A stretch of DNA of 24,332 nt from Spirogloea muscicola. Its lineage: Eukaryota; Streptophyta; Zygnematophyceae; Spirogloeales; Spirogloeaceae. The DNA is taken from positions 106,714 through 131,045 of the forward strand of contig WELB01000230.1 in assembly GCA_009602725.1 (NCBI GenBank). The letters run 5' to 3'. Positions 10,204-19,836 of the stretch are shown piece by piece. The number at the start of each line of letters is the position of its first letter. Within the stretch, counting starts at the first letter, position 1. The notes below the pieces were generated by a model. It was not told where the DNA came from, did not search any database, and saw only the letters and a program-made list of their open reading frames with translations. The position numbers and the translations under genes were made by a program.

Positions 10204-10953
10204 GGCCGCCGCGCAGGAGGCGCTCGCCAGGGCGTCGGCGGAGCAGCAGGGGCCGGCCGCGAGAGCTGGGGGCTCCTCGGGAGAGCGGGCCCGCTGGCAG
10301 AGGCGGCCCCGCCGCGACACGCCGCGCGGAGGCNNNNNNNNNNNNNNNNNNNNNNNNNNNNNNNNNNNNNNNNNNNNNNNNNNNNNNNNNNNNNNNNNNN
10401 NNNNNNNNNNNNNNNNNNNNNNNNNNNNNNNNNNNNNNNNNNNNNNNNNNNNNNNNNNNNNNNNNNNNNNNNNNNNNNNNNNNNNNNNNNNNNNNNNNNN
10501 NNNNNNNNNNNNNNNNNNNNNNNNNNNNNNNNNNNNNNNNNNNNNNNNNNNNNNNNNNNNNNNNNNNNNNNNNNNNNNNNNNNNNNNNNNNNNNNNNNNN
10601 NNNNNNNNNNNNNNNNNNNNNNNNNNNNNNNNNNNNNNNNNNNNNNNNNNNNNNNNNNNNNNNNNNNNNNNNNNNNNNNNNNNNNNNNNNNNNNNNNNNN
10701 NNNNNNNNNNNNNNNNNNNNNNNNNNNNNNNNNNNNNNNNNNNNNNNNNNNNNNNNNNNNNNNNNNNNNNNNNNNNNNNNNNNNNNNNNNNNNNNNNNCC
10801 GCGGCGCGACGCAGCCCGCCGCCGCCTGCGGCCCACGCGGCGCGGCCGGCGAGCTCCACAGCGCCAAGTGAGCGAGGGGGCTCGGCTTCCCGGCGAGGAT
10901 TCGGCGACGGCGCGGGGCCTCGTCTTGCCCACAGCTGGGCGCCGCCGGCCGCC
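10204..10953. promoter_or_regulatory. Shared GC-rich region between two divergent start codons (candidate bidirectional promoter)
   Basis: The kinase ATG (10203, -) and the coiled-coil gene ATG (10954, +) face away from each other over 750 bp. The readable flanks are extremely GC- and CpG-rich. 465 bp in the middle are unknown bases, so no core promoter element can be seen. Both ATGs have a G at -3 (GCCATG). Confidence 0.55.
10334..10798. other. Assembly gap (465 unknown bases)
   Basis: An unbroken run of N between GC-rich flanks. Open frames drawn across it are artefacts of untranslated N codons. The true length is unknown. Single ambiguous bases also occur at 3938 (in a CGG run) and 19290 (in the repeat region). 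Confidence 0.99.
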
Positions 10954-10998
10954 ATGAGGGAGACGAGGGGGACCAGAGCCAAGAAGGAGGGCGAGGAG

Positions 10999-11031
<33 letters not shown>

Positions 11032-12719
11032 TCCTCCGCGGCAGCTGCCTCGACGGACCCTGCTCCTGCTCCTGCTGCTGACAATGCTGGCGCGCAGCCC
11101 AACGCCGCGCTACGACCAGTGGACCCAGCGCCCGCACCGCTGCACGGCCCTGGCCCGGAGCAGGCCAACGGCAGCTCGGACAAGTGCGACGCGGCGAAGG
11201 AGGTCCCGCGCGCAGACGCGGACGGGCCTGCAGCCAAGCGCCCCAAGCTGGAGACCCGGAAGAGTGCGCCGAGCGCCGCAGCGGAGGAGGACGGCGGCGG
11301 CAGCAGGTCCGGCGACAAGGCGGCGGCGGTGTCGGGGCAGGTGACGGTGGCCATTCCCGGCCCGGCCGGCGGCCAGGTGGCGGGCTTCCCTCCGGGCGTT
11401 GACGAAGTTCTGGTGCTGCCTGACACGCTCGCGAGCCAGCCGGGGCAGCTGGACCAGAAGGTCAAGGTGGCCATGGAGGAGCTCCTGAGCAAGCACGGGT
11501 CGGTGCTGGCGGAGCTGGAGCAGGAGCTGGAGGCGTGCGTGCAGCGCAGCGGGGCGGAGGACCACCGCGTGGTCGAGGCGCGGGCCCGGGCGACTCAGGC
11601 GGAGCTGGCGCTCAAGCGCGCCGAGGAGGCCGTCAGGATAGCCAGGAAGGCCGCCCGCAACCTGCAGGAGGCCGCTCAGGCTGCTGAGGACAGGTGCGCT
11701 GCAGGCCCGCTTCGCCACAGCCCTTTGGTGGCCCCCTTGATCCGCCTGTAATACGCAAGATATTTTCAATGCAGTCCCCCATGCCTCTGCCTCTGTCCCA
11801 GTTGGCAAACTTCGGCATGCTTGCACCTGATGCAGACACCCAAGGTCAATATAATCTACCCAAATCAAACGATTGCACCAAAGGTTGGCTGACTCTGCCA
11901 TTCACTCTGCACGGCAGAGCCCGGGAGGCGAGGCAGGTCTCGGATGAGGCCAGGGAGCGGATGTTACAGGTCAGGTTGCGGCTGCAGAGAGTGCAGGACG
12001 CTACCCTCAGCCGCTTGGAGAGCCACAAGAGCCAGTAAGGGGCCCCAGCTTTTGGCAACATGCTGTCGGAAAGATGAGCTGCTGGCGTGGTCATTATCCC
12101 CCTTTAGCCTCAGGGTCGCTCTGCCCTTTGCAGGCTTGGCCACTAGCGCCTTGCAAGCATGCAGTTATGCACGGCATGCATGGCAGCAGAGTGCTTTCTA
12201 TGGCCCGCACAACAAGAACACTCACACTAAGCAGAAGCGGTCCTTCTTGAGAGTCCTGCACCTTATGCTTCCCTACTAGCCCTGATCTTGCAAGCGGACC
12301 GTGGCTACTGGGTGCATGCGCAGCGTGGAGGCGGCCTACAAGGAGCTGAAGGATGCGACCATCATGCTAGCCCTGGGCGATGAGGCTGAAGGCAGCGTTT
12401 CGGCGATGGCCAAACTGCAAGAGTGGGTGACTGCGCTTGCGTCGAGCTGGTTCCATTACACTGTGGAGCAGCACCGCTTCGAGGTGGCCAGTGGTGAGGG
12501 CAAGAACCAGTTACCTTCTGCAGGTGTGTGAGTATGCCGGGTTGGGATGGGCAGCGGCCCTGCTAATGCTGGCGACACAGGCCCAGTAATTGGCCTCCCA
12601 TGCTGGGTTGGGATGGGTAGCGGCCCTGCTAATGCTGGCGACACAGGCCCAGTCATTGGCCTCAAGTGCTTCCAGCTCCTACGAAGGTGCCACTGACAAA
12701 ACCTTTGGAGCTGGCGTAG
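10954..12719 (+). CDS. Coiled-coil protein with nuclear localisation motif, family not recognised (4 exons)
   Basis: Exons 10954-11693, 11918-12034, 12324-12523 and 12676-12719 join in phase to 366 residues. I do not recognise the family. The N-terminal ~150 residues are low-complexity: a basic start MRETRGTRAKKE, a run of about 10 Ala from a (GCC)n tract, Pro/Ala repeats, and a basic stretch AAKRPKLETRK (about residues 93-103) that resembles a nuclear localisation signal. From about 155 to 290 it is a long charged helix rich in Ala, Glu and Arg (LAELEQELEA, then AREARQVSDEARERM), a predicted coiled coil that continues smoothly across introns 1 and 2. This supports those junctions. The third exon ends with a mixed segment, SSWFHYTVEQHRFEV. 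The last exon is uncertain: other acceptors inside a 66-bp duplication would give a different short tail. The gene is divergent from the Tousled kinase gene and may share its promoter. Confidence 0.75.
10999..11029 (+). repeat. (GCC)n microsatellite coding for polyalanine
   Basis: About ten uninterrupted GCC triplets lie inside the first exon of the coiled-coil gene and encode a polyalanine run. Such tracts vary in length between individuals and are prone to assembly error. Confidence 0.9.
12534..12665 (+). repeat. 66-bp tandem duplication in the last intron of the coiled-coil gene
   Basis: 12534-12599 and 12600-12665 are two head-to-tail copies that differ at only a few positions (for example ATGCCGGG/ATGCTGGG, GCAGCGG/GTAGCGG, GTAATTGG/GTCATTGG). 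Each copy contains GACACAG, a possible splice acceptor, so the duplication could create alternative ends for the gene. Confidence 0.92.
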
Positions 12720-13354
12720 TTGTCAGTCTGTGGCAGGGCTCGCATCTATGTCCTAAAGAATATCACACCTGCGACTGGGGGCCTCAGGTGACTACACTGC
12801 CTGCCACAAGCTAATGGCCCATGGGCAGAGTAGAATGGTGCCCTAGGAAGCTCCGTCCAAGACTGTCAGCTACACCTCCTATCTCAAAGCAGCAGCAATC
12901 TGTGGTATTGTTGACCTTGAGATTGGTGAGGTGATTGATTAGTTGGGCGCCTTCATGCAAATCGCAGGCCTCAATCAGTTTGGGGCATTCATTTGGGCCC
13001 TGCATCTGTCAATTTGGCAGAGCTACCGCCGGGATGTCCATGGCTTCGAAAAGCTTGACTGACTTGCGTGTAGATTGCCCGTCTTGTAGCATGTGCCATG
13101 CCCCTGCCCCCCCCCAGGAGACATGGGCACCACACCTGACTCCAGGAAAACCGTCTAGGTATATTGTCTGCTTTATGCATCTTGTGGGCACTGTTACCAA
13201 CTTACAGCTTACCGAGTGCCATAGCACCTTCGCCTCTGATTGCTAGTGAAGCGTACTTTTGTCTGATGCCCGAACCAACGATGAGGTCGCCCCATGTCTG
13301 AGAGCCACACAAACCCCTGTGATTTGCGGAAAGAATGGACACAGTCTGCCTGTG
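12720..13354. other. Convergent intergenic region (3' ends of coiled-coil and transporter genes)
   Basis: This 635-bp stretch lies between two genes pointing at each other and should contain both 3' untranslated regions. Only short unsupported open frames are present. A run of nine C occurs near 13109-13118. No repeat shared with the other intergenic regions is visible. Confidence 0.5.
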
Positions 13355-16300
13355 TCAGTGGAGGCCATGCACCCCAGTTGGAGGAGGCCTATAGTTCTTG
13401 GGAGGGTCTGGCAAGCTGAACACAGCAACAATGGTTGCTGTGAGAGCGAATACAGCAGCAGCAACAAATGATGGCTGATTGCCTCCGCCAAAGAGCTCGT
13501 CCCATGGACTCGCACCAATCGAAATGATGATCTGGCACAAGAGCAGCCGAGTCTCAATTGCACTGGCGCAGTTGTAGAGAAGATGCAATGAGCTGCGACG
13601 ACTAAGCACAATCTAAGCTGACTATAGACCGCTAGCATTCTGCTAGTGTCGAGTCTTGCAAAACAGGCTGGACAAGACTTGTTTTCGATAGGAAATAGGT
13701 GCCATAAGTGCTCATCACAGAGATCTTCTAAGATTGCAATGCTGCATCACTGGCATACACAATTGCATACACATCTACATTGTATAAGACCTGAGGAATG
13801 ACGATCGCGAGATTAAGGATGCCCATGGACAGCCCTGCAGAGGAGCAAATGCAGTAGTCAATGAATGCGCAATTACCTGGAAGCTACTCAGCACGAAGCT
13901 ACTCAGCGGCATCATGCACTGCTTGTCTGTGTTTCTCATGGAGGCAAGAACTTCAGGCATGACACTGTACAGCACGCAGTGGTAACTCCAGTACTTGACT
14001 AGTGTTGAATACACATACCTTGCCCACCTCCACTAAGAGCTGTCAGGCTCGCAGTAAGAGAGTAGGGCACACTGAGTGTGATCTGGCATGAGGCATTGAC
14101 GAACGTGACAGTTAGCAGACAGAGGTTCTATACCAGCATCTGACAAGCACTGTCCCTCTTCAGGGTAGCTGTAAGAGCCCATCCTGTCATCAGATACTCC
14201 CTAGCACCCCTTAATACCCATCAGAGCTACAAACCTTATCACTAGTGCTTGCAAAGTGCACTTGCAGTGCCACCACGACTTGCTCAGTAACTGACTCACC
14301 GCAAGAGGAGCACCAAGTACAGCAAAAATCACAAGAGCGACAATCTTCACCCAGTACGGATGGGACACATCATGTTCAGTCCCCACTGTCTTGACAGAAA
14401 CTGCTGCCGCAGTGACAATGGCAGTGGCCGCCATACAAGAGAAGATTATGAAGTTTCCACCAGCCCAGACCCTCCTTGCGCCAAAAACTCTACAAAGAGG
14501 GTCTATGAATGTCGAAACCACTGCTTGGACTACCTGTGTACATCAAGCAGTGTGTCAATTCATCAGCATGCTCCAGATGCTAAGATATCTTCTGCTCATG
14601 GTGATCAGATGATGCTTTACTTTGACAAATACGCTACTACATTACAAAGTCCAACCATCAAGAACATCTCTGAGCGCGCTCAATCGGTCAGAATGAAGAG
14701 CATTGAGAGGCTGTTGTCAATTTGTCACTTTGCTGCTCAAATTGCTCACAGAGTTGAGGAGAAGCCCAAGAGCTCCCTCTCGAACACCACTCTGATACAG
14801 AGCTGCAATATTTGTATCGCCGTCTGGCCTTCCTTGATAAACTTCCCTCCCCATCCAATCAGTGTCAAAAAGAAGGAAGGGGAACCACGCCATCTGCTCA
14901 TAGATTCACCAACAGCAGATCAGTCCATCCGCTCAAGGTCTCCTCGACAGACTCGCAGAATGAGTGCATTTCTACTCTTCTGAGGTAAATGTTGCAAAGC
15001 TCATACATCAGCTATTAGTGCTCACCCAAGATAAGGCCATAACAGCAAGTATGCTGATCATACTCCTTGGCAAGCTTCTCAGACCAATCAAAAGAGTAGC
15101 CATCACAGCTTCGGGGCCACTGTCTCCTGGGAGACTATCTTGATCAACTGCACTCCCTGGATAATCTGTTTTGCTTAGGTCAGTGGTCCGGGTCTCTTTG
15201 TGGTCCACTTCGTGCCCAACCTCATGCCCGTGACGGCCTTCCTCAGCAGCCTTCTGCTTCTCCTGTCGAAGAAGTGGCGAGATTTCCATGCCAAGAGCAG
15301 GCCTTTCAGTTCCACCTTGTGATGTGTAGGGGGCCTCACGTGCTACCGAGATTGTCACTGTAGTGCAGATTAGGAGAAAGACCTGCAGCAAAGAGAGACA
15401 GAATGAGGAGCTCCAAACCCATCCTTGCAGCAGAGGCAGATGCGAGGGCTCACCTATTGCCTCTGAAGCAAGAGGCCTAATGAAGCTAGGTCAGACAAAG
15501 AGGTACGAGCAGCTACTTTCCATGTGTGCAGTAGGTTAGTGGATGCCCCTTAAGTGAGACATAGGGAACTGGAGTTTTGCAGTAAACGTTTGGTTGAAGT
15601 AAATGCACGCAACACACTGCAAGTTAGCAAGATTTCTACACCATTAACAGACACAGCAGTTCTTACCACTGAGAAAAGAAAGGCAGCTTTCAAATTTGCA
15701 CAAGCTTCCCCACACGCAGTTGTGACTAGGAATGGAAATAATCTATTTCAGGAAAGCACATCAGAAACATTATTCATCAGGTTCTATGTACTGCGCATCG
15801 TAAGGATAATACATAATCTGAATAAAATGTGGTGATATAACGACGATGGTCATATTGACTGTACCTAAACCATTGGTCACTTGTTCCCGTGGAGTAGCCT
15901 AGGATGTTTCCAATTGATATCCATAAAGAATAGAATGCATTGGCAGCTTCTTGTTGATCAGCTCCTGGAGATCGTCACAATAGGAAACATGACATTGAAG
16001 AATCAGAAAACCATAGTATTGTAAGGAGATCGACTTTGTACAAGCCCTGCTATCAGAAGCATCGAGATAGAATTTGTACAACCCTGGCTATGCAGCAACC
16101 TGATGGCTCACTTGGATGTCCAAGCCTAATGTAAACATCTCATGATCTAGGAGTTCAGCAAGCTAGTACAGGGCAGCAAATCACCTGCTAGATCTGCAAG
16201 CAAGGCACGGCTAGGTCCCTGAAATATACAGAAGTGACAGAGCAATTTCACGGGCTGCCCTAGAAAAGGCATACTTCATATTGCAAGTGACAAGCTAAGA

Positions 16301-17952
16301 CGCTTCAAAGACAATTGGTACCATCTGGATATTGAGATTACTGTGTCAGTATTTAGAAAATAGACAGCAATCCACAGAAACCTGCATATCTTACTTCAGG
16401 ACATTGAGCACTACCTGTTCTTACCTGTACAGTATTATTAGCAAGATCCAAGAACCAGAAGCCCAGGATGAATATTGTACAAGCATAAGGACGAACCCTG
16501 CATAAACAACACTGTATGCATGTGAATGCTGCCTTGTGAAGCTGGATACCAAGGCAAGAAAAGATTCAGTGAATGTTGTTGCTCTGCGAGTGGCTTACTT
16601 CTGTGGAGGGCTCACAGAAGTACAGAACGAGCGCAAGGTAGTGACATGTTTCAAGTTCTCGGCACATAATCTTCACGGGAGCTTAAAACCATGCCAAGAT
16701 ACCTCCTCAACGGTCTTAATAAAAGCTGAAGCAAACAGTCTTCCAAACTACCTTGCATGCTACAGAGTAGGTCTCCCAGTAGCAGGTACTCACTTGCCAT
16801 TCAAGTGCCTGTAGTCCCCCAACAGATATCCAAGATCAGCAGAGAAACCTATTAAAGTAACCTGGATGATCAGACACTCTGCTGTAAGAAGCCATGCCTT
16901 ACAACAGGAACCACAGTTTCACCTGCAAAGCTTCTGCCCTGAAGGCAAGCATTGTGCATCACTTGACTGAGACGCAAGGCAGGAAAGCTCCATCTGCTGC
17001 AAATCAGCTCATCATCATGATGGAGCCTCTGATTAGCCAGCATTAGTGCCTTGATATACTCACAGCAGCAGAGACAAGTAATGCGCCAGCCAATATGAAG
17101 GGCCGCCGCCTGCCCCAGCGCAACTTGCAGGAATCACTCCAAACTCCAATATAAGGCTGTACCTGAAGCAAGATGACGAAGATATATAGATGAGCTGCTG
17201 AGAGGCATTGGACTAATCAGGCTCGCACACATCTGGCTGTAAGTCCTGTCCAAGCGCCTTTGCATGTCTGGCTGCCCATGGAGGGCCATGCTCTCCATGA
17301 TGATGAGGCACCTCTCTCAGCTAGCCAACATATCTAATAAGAAGGATGATTCTACCAGAAGCCCAGAGATAGGTCCGCACAGCCAGATGAGCGAAGCCCA
17401 AGCATGTGAGATTCCTAGTTGCTGCAAGCGACGTATGAAGGGTCCAACAAGTCAGCTGCACATCATCATTAAGGCAGCTGCATTACAGCCTCCAGCAGAA
17501 GAGGCAGACGGGAAAGCTTGCAATCTATACAAGGCTGCAATGCCCTGCCTACACAAGTACGCATCTCTCACAACTGCTTGGACACCCGATCGCAGGAGAC
17601 AGCTGCCAGGCGATTGTAGCTGGCAGTTACATGACTGCACTGCTTCCAAAGTTGGTGAGACCGAAGTACTCACCTGTATGTATGGAGTGAGCAGGCTCAG
17701 CTGGAGCGCCCAGCCGAATTGAATGCCGCCAGCGACCATCGACATGAACGCGAGGCGGTACACCGGTAGCTCCTTGCCTCTTGGCGGAGCATCTTCCTCT
17801 TCTGACTTTGTCAACTGTGGGTCTTGGAAGGAGGAGACTTGAAGGGTACTGCCATTTGCAGCGTGGTCGTCCTCCTTGATCTCGGGCACAATTGGTGCAA
17901 GCTCAATTTGCAACGGCGATAAGCGCCTCTGCAGTGCATGCGGAGTCCCCAT
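13355..17952 (-). CDS. SUT: Sucrose-transporter-family (SUT, MFS/GPH) proton symporter, 14 exons
   Basis: Exons: 17952-17674, 17421-17356, 17162-17064, 16861-16794, 16497-16425, 16218-16185, 15964-15865, 15742-15667, 15382-15026, 14893-14750, 14533-14300, 14082-14019, 13834-13791, 13531-13355. All introns are GT-AG and the joined frame gives 604 residues. It encodes a 12-helix major-facilitator protein that in plants couples sucrose or related glucosides to proton import. SUT motifs appear in order: [19 protein letters not shown] (TM1), QLGISHAW with the His of the sugar path, [37 protein letters not shown] with its conserved Arg, [40 protein letters not shown], and [12 protein letters not shown] near the end. 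The N-terminus (about 75 residues) and the central TM6-TM7 loop (about 285-360) are cytosolic and hydrophilic; the loop holds [11 protein letters not shown] at 316-326. The start is the first in-frame ATG after an upstream stop at 18208. Substrate and membrane (plasma membrane or vacuole) cannot be read from sequence. Confidence 0.95.
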
Positions 17953-18204
17953 GCTCGCCCGATTCCGCAAGGTCGCAGAGGTGCCGTGCCGATCACCGGC
18001 AGCCCTCTGGCCAGGGCGGCCACTGCCGCGCCTGCCTGCAGGCGACAAGACGGGGCAGCGGCGGCACCGAGGCTGCGCCTGAGACGGCGGCGGCTGTGCG
18101 CGGGTGCGCAGCGGCCGCCGCGGCCGCGGGTCGGCCAGGCGGCATGGCGGGGCGCGGAAGCGGCCGCTGCGCCGGAGCGTGGGAGTAGCGTCCAGGGCCA
18201 GCCC
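17953..18204 (-). promoter_or_regulatory. GC-rich 5' leader / promoter-proximal region of the transporter gene
   Basis: Sequence immediately upstream of the transporter ATG is strongly GC- and CpG-rich up to about 18210, where AT content rises and the repeat cluster begins. No upstream in-frame ATG exists before the stop at 18208. No TATA box is visible. Confidence 0.5.
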
Positions 18205-18311
18205 GCGCTAGGGAAGAAGGCGCGCGGTGCGCATGAAATTGAAGGGAGGCCAATTCAAGCCAGTACATTGTTCAGGCAGAAAAAAAGCAAATATGCAAAG
18301 AATGCGCAAAG
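18205..18311 (+). repeat. Left arm of inverted repeat
   Basis: Pairs with 19371-19479. It lies just upstream of the transporter's GC-rich leader. Weaker copies of the same module occur at 18962-19010 (same strand) and 19837-19906 (opposite strand). Confidence 0.85.
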
Positions 18312-18382
18312 AGAAGACAGGAAGGGCTCGCCCACAGAAAGTGCTCGCCCTAAGAGAAGAAAGTGCTCGCCCATTGAGAATA

Positions 18383-18742
18383 GGGGCTGGAACAACCAGC
18401 CCGAAAAAGAATGAACAGAGTACGAGAAGGAGGTCTAACAAAGCCAGCCCAAAAAGAATTGAGAAGAATTGGGCAAAGTGCGAGAAGGGGCCAGGGGAAA
18501 GAAGGTTCTCGCCCATTGAGAAGAGGGGCTAGGGGAAGCACTAAGAAAGACAAGCACGACTAGTAATCTATAAGCTACGAAGCACTCAGTAACCCCTGCT
18601 AAGCAGCCTCAGGTCATAGAAACTTGGCTCCAAGGCTCATAGAAGATAGGGGCTGAGAAAGGCCAGCCCATCGAACAAAGTGCGAGAAGGGGCCAGGGGA
18701 AGGTGCTCGCCCATAGAGAAGAGGGGCTGGCAATGCCAGCCC
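18383..18742. repeat. Cluster of GGGGCTG-loop-CAGCCC hairpin units
   Basis: Three potential hairpins (18383-18402, 18649-18669, 18723-18742) share a GGGGCTG(G)...CCAGCCC stem with a short variable loop; the first and third are followed by an A-rich AAAAAGAAT/AAAAAGGAT tail. Between them lie repeated phrases such as GTGCGAGAAGGGGCCAGGGG and GCTCGCCCAT. Units of the same family occur at 3331-3416. Confidence 0.7.
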
Positions 18743-18960
18743 AAAAAGGATGGGGACTGTCCAAATGGGGAAGCACTAAGAAAAACAAGCACAAGAAGAA
18801 ACCAAGCAGCTACGAAGCACTCATCAGTAACTTCTGCTAACTTCTGCCTCCGACCTTGTCCATTCCCTTTGGGCTGGCCTTTCCCAGCCACCAGTCAATC
18901 TGGCCGCGCTTCTGTTTGCTAAGCAGCCTCTGGTCAGAGAAACTTGGCTCCAAGGCTCCA
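18537..18960 (+). repeat. Local direct repeats (AAGCACTAAGAAA... and ...TTGGCTCCAAGGCTC)
   Basis: Two blocks occur twice in the same order. GAAGCACTAAGAAAGACAAG near 18537 recurs near 18770. CTACGAAGCACTCA recurs near 18577 and 18811. CAGCCTC...GAAACTTGGCTCCAAGGCTC occurs at about 18605-18638 and 18926-18958. The second copy is stretched by extra sequence containing CCCAGCCACCAGTCAATC (18883-18900). This looks like an old segmental duplication. Confidence 0.75.
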
Positions 18961-19080
18961 AGTGAGAAGGCGCCCTGTGCGCATGAAACGACTGGGAGTG
19001 CCTAACCAAGCCACAGTCAACTGCCCGAGCGAGGGGCTAACGACGGCCACCCAGTCGACCTCGCCTCGCCACCGCCTCAA

Positions 19081-19288
19081 AGTGGCGGCCCCGCACGCCC
19101 GAAGCCAGTTAGGCTGCCCTCTACCTATGCAGCGCTCCCAGGCTCTGGCCGTTGGCCAGCATGCTGGGCGCGCGCAAGGCCAGACCACAGGCTTCCGTGG
19201 CGGTGCTCCGCCTCCTCAAGGTAGCACGCCCGATCTGCATGTGCTCACTCGTGAATACCGGCGACCGCCTTCAGCTGCTTTCCCACTG
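19081..19288 (+). repeat. ~210-bp direct repeat, copy A
   Basis: Matches copy B at 19533-19785. Shared landmarks in order are AGTGGCGG, CGCTCCCAGGC, GGCTTCCGTGGCGGTGCTCC, GCCCGATCTGCATGTGCTCA and GCGACCGCCTTCAGCTG. No protein family is recognisable in any frame. It sits inside the inverted-repeat interval. Confidence 0.8.
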
Positions 19289-19370
19289 TNGCCCCCGTCA
19301 GCACGGCTCCCCCCGCTCTGTGGCACCTCCGGCCCTCCTAGTATAGGGCGTCTTTTCATGTAGCCACATT

Positions 19371-19479
19371 CTTTGCGCTGCATTCTTTGCACTTTCTTCA
19401 TTTTCTGCCTGAACAATGTAATGGCTTGAATTGGCCTCGCTTTAATTTCATGCGCACCGCGCGCCTTCTCTCTTAGCGC
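19371..19479 (-). repeat. Right arm of inverted repeat
   Basis: Reverse-complement copy of 18205-18311. Immediately after it, at 19485, begins one of three copies of a CCCAGCCACCAGTCAATC motif. Confidence 0.85.
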
Positions 19480-19532
19480 TTATTCCCAGCCACCAGTCAA
19501 TCTGGCCACGCTTTCTTTATCAGCAGCCCCAG

Positions 19533-19785
19533 AGTGGCGGTCCCGCAACCCGACAGCCAGCTGCCCACGGCCTCTGCCGCGCTCCCAGGCGTCGTTGGCC
19601 GTTCGCCAGCGTGCTGAGCGCGCACAAGCCAGGCCATAGGCTTCCGTGGCGGTGCTCCGCCTTTGGCCTCTCCCAGCCACCAGTCAATCCGGCCGCGCTT
19701 GCTTTCCGCCTCCCCAAATTAGCCCGCCCGATCTGCATGTGCTCACTAGTGGATACTGGCGACCGCCTTCAGCTGTGCTGTCCCC
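19533..19785 (+). repeat. ~210-bp direct repeat, copy B, with a ~57-bp insertion
   Basis: Second copy of 19081-19288, lying just outside the right inverted-repeat arm. It is interrupted at about 19661-19717 by a segment that contains a further copy of CCCAGCCACCAGTCAATC (19672-19689); other copies of that segment are at 18883 and 19485. The interruption is absent from copy A. Confidence 0.8.
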
Positions 19786-19836
19786 GTGTCACCTCAGCCC
19801 CTCTGCTTCGTGTAGCCCCAGTCTCAGCAGTCCCTA

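Larger units (their letters stand above)
18205..19479. mobile_element. Candidate non-autonomous element bounded by ~107-bp inverted repeats
   Basis: 18205-18311 and 19371-19479 are inverted copies of each other. Both read (outside to inside) GCGCTA, a short variable part, then GGCGCGCGGTGCGCATGAAA, GAGGCCAATTCAAGCCA, ACATTGTTCAGGCAGAAAA and GCAAAGAATG. I estimate about 90% identity from a hand alignment. The 1.06 kb between them has no open frame with transposase features; it holds hairpin units and direct repeats. This fits a miniature or deletion-derivative DNA transposon, or two inverted copies of a short dispersed repeat. No convincing target-site duplication was found, so the element interpretation is tentative; the inverted repeat itself is plain. 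Confidence 0.55.

Noticed and set aside
9807-11751. Several very long open frames on both strands (for example 9860-11137 -, 9915-11492 -, 10069-11751 +)
   Set aside because: They run through 465 unknown bases that cannot show a stop. Outside the gap they are shadows of kinase exon 1 and of the coiled-coil gene.
14360-14983. 207-codon plus-strand ORF
   Set aside because: It is antisense to three transporter exons and has no domain.
17264-17722. 152-codon plus-strand ORF
   Set aside because: It is antisense to transporter exons 1-2 and their intron; the minus strand matches the SUT family exactly.
18208-18922. Overlapping ORFs rich in Pro, Leu and Trp on the minus strand and Lys/Arg on the plus strand
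   Set aside because: They are translations of the repeated hairpin units. The repeated peptide phrases come from DNA repeats, not from a gene.
18383-19785. CRISPR-like spaced repeats
   Set aside because: Units are unequal in length, diverged and irregularly spaced, in a eukaryotic context; they are ordinary dispersed repeats.
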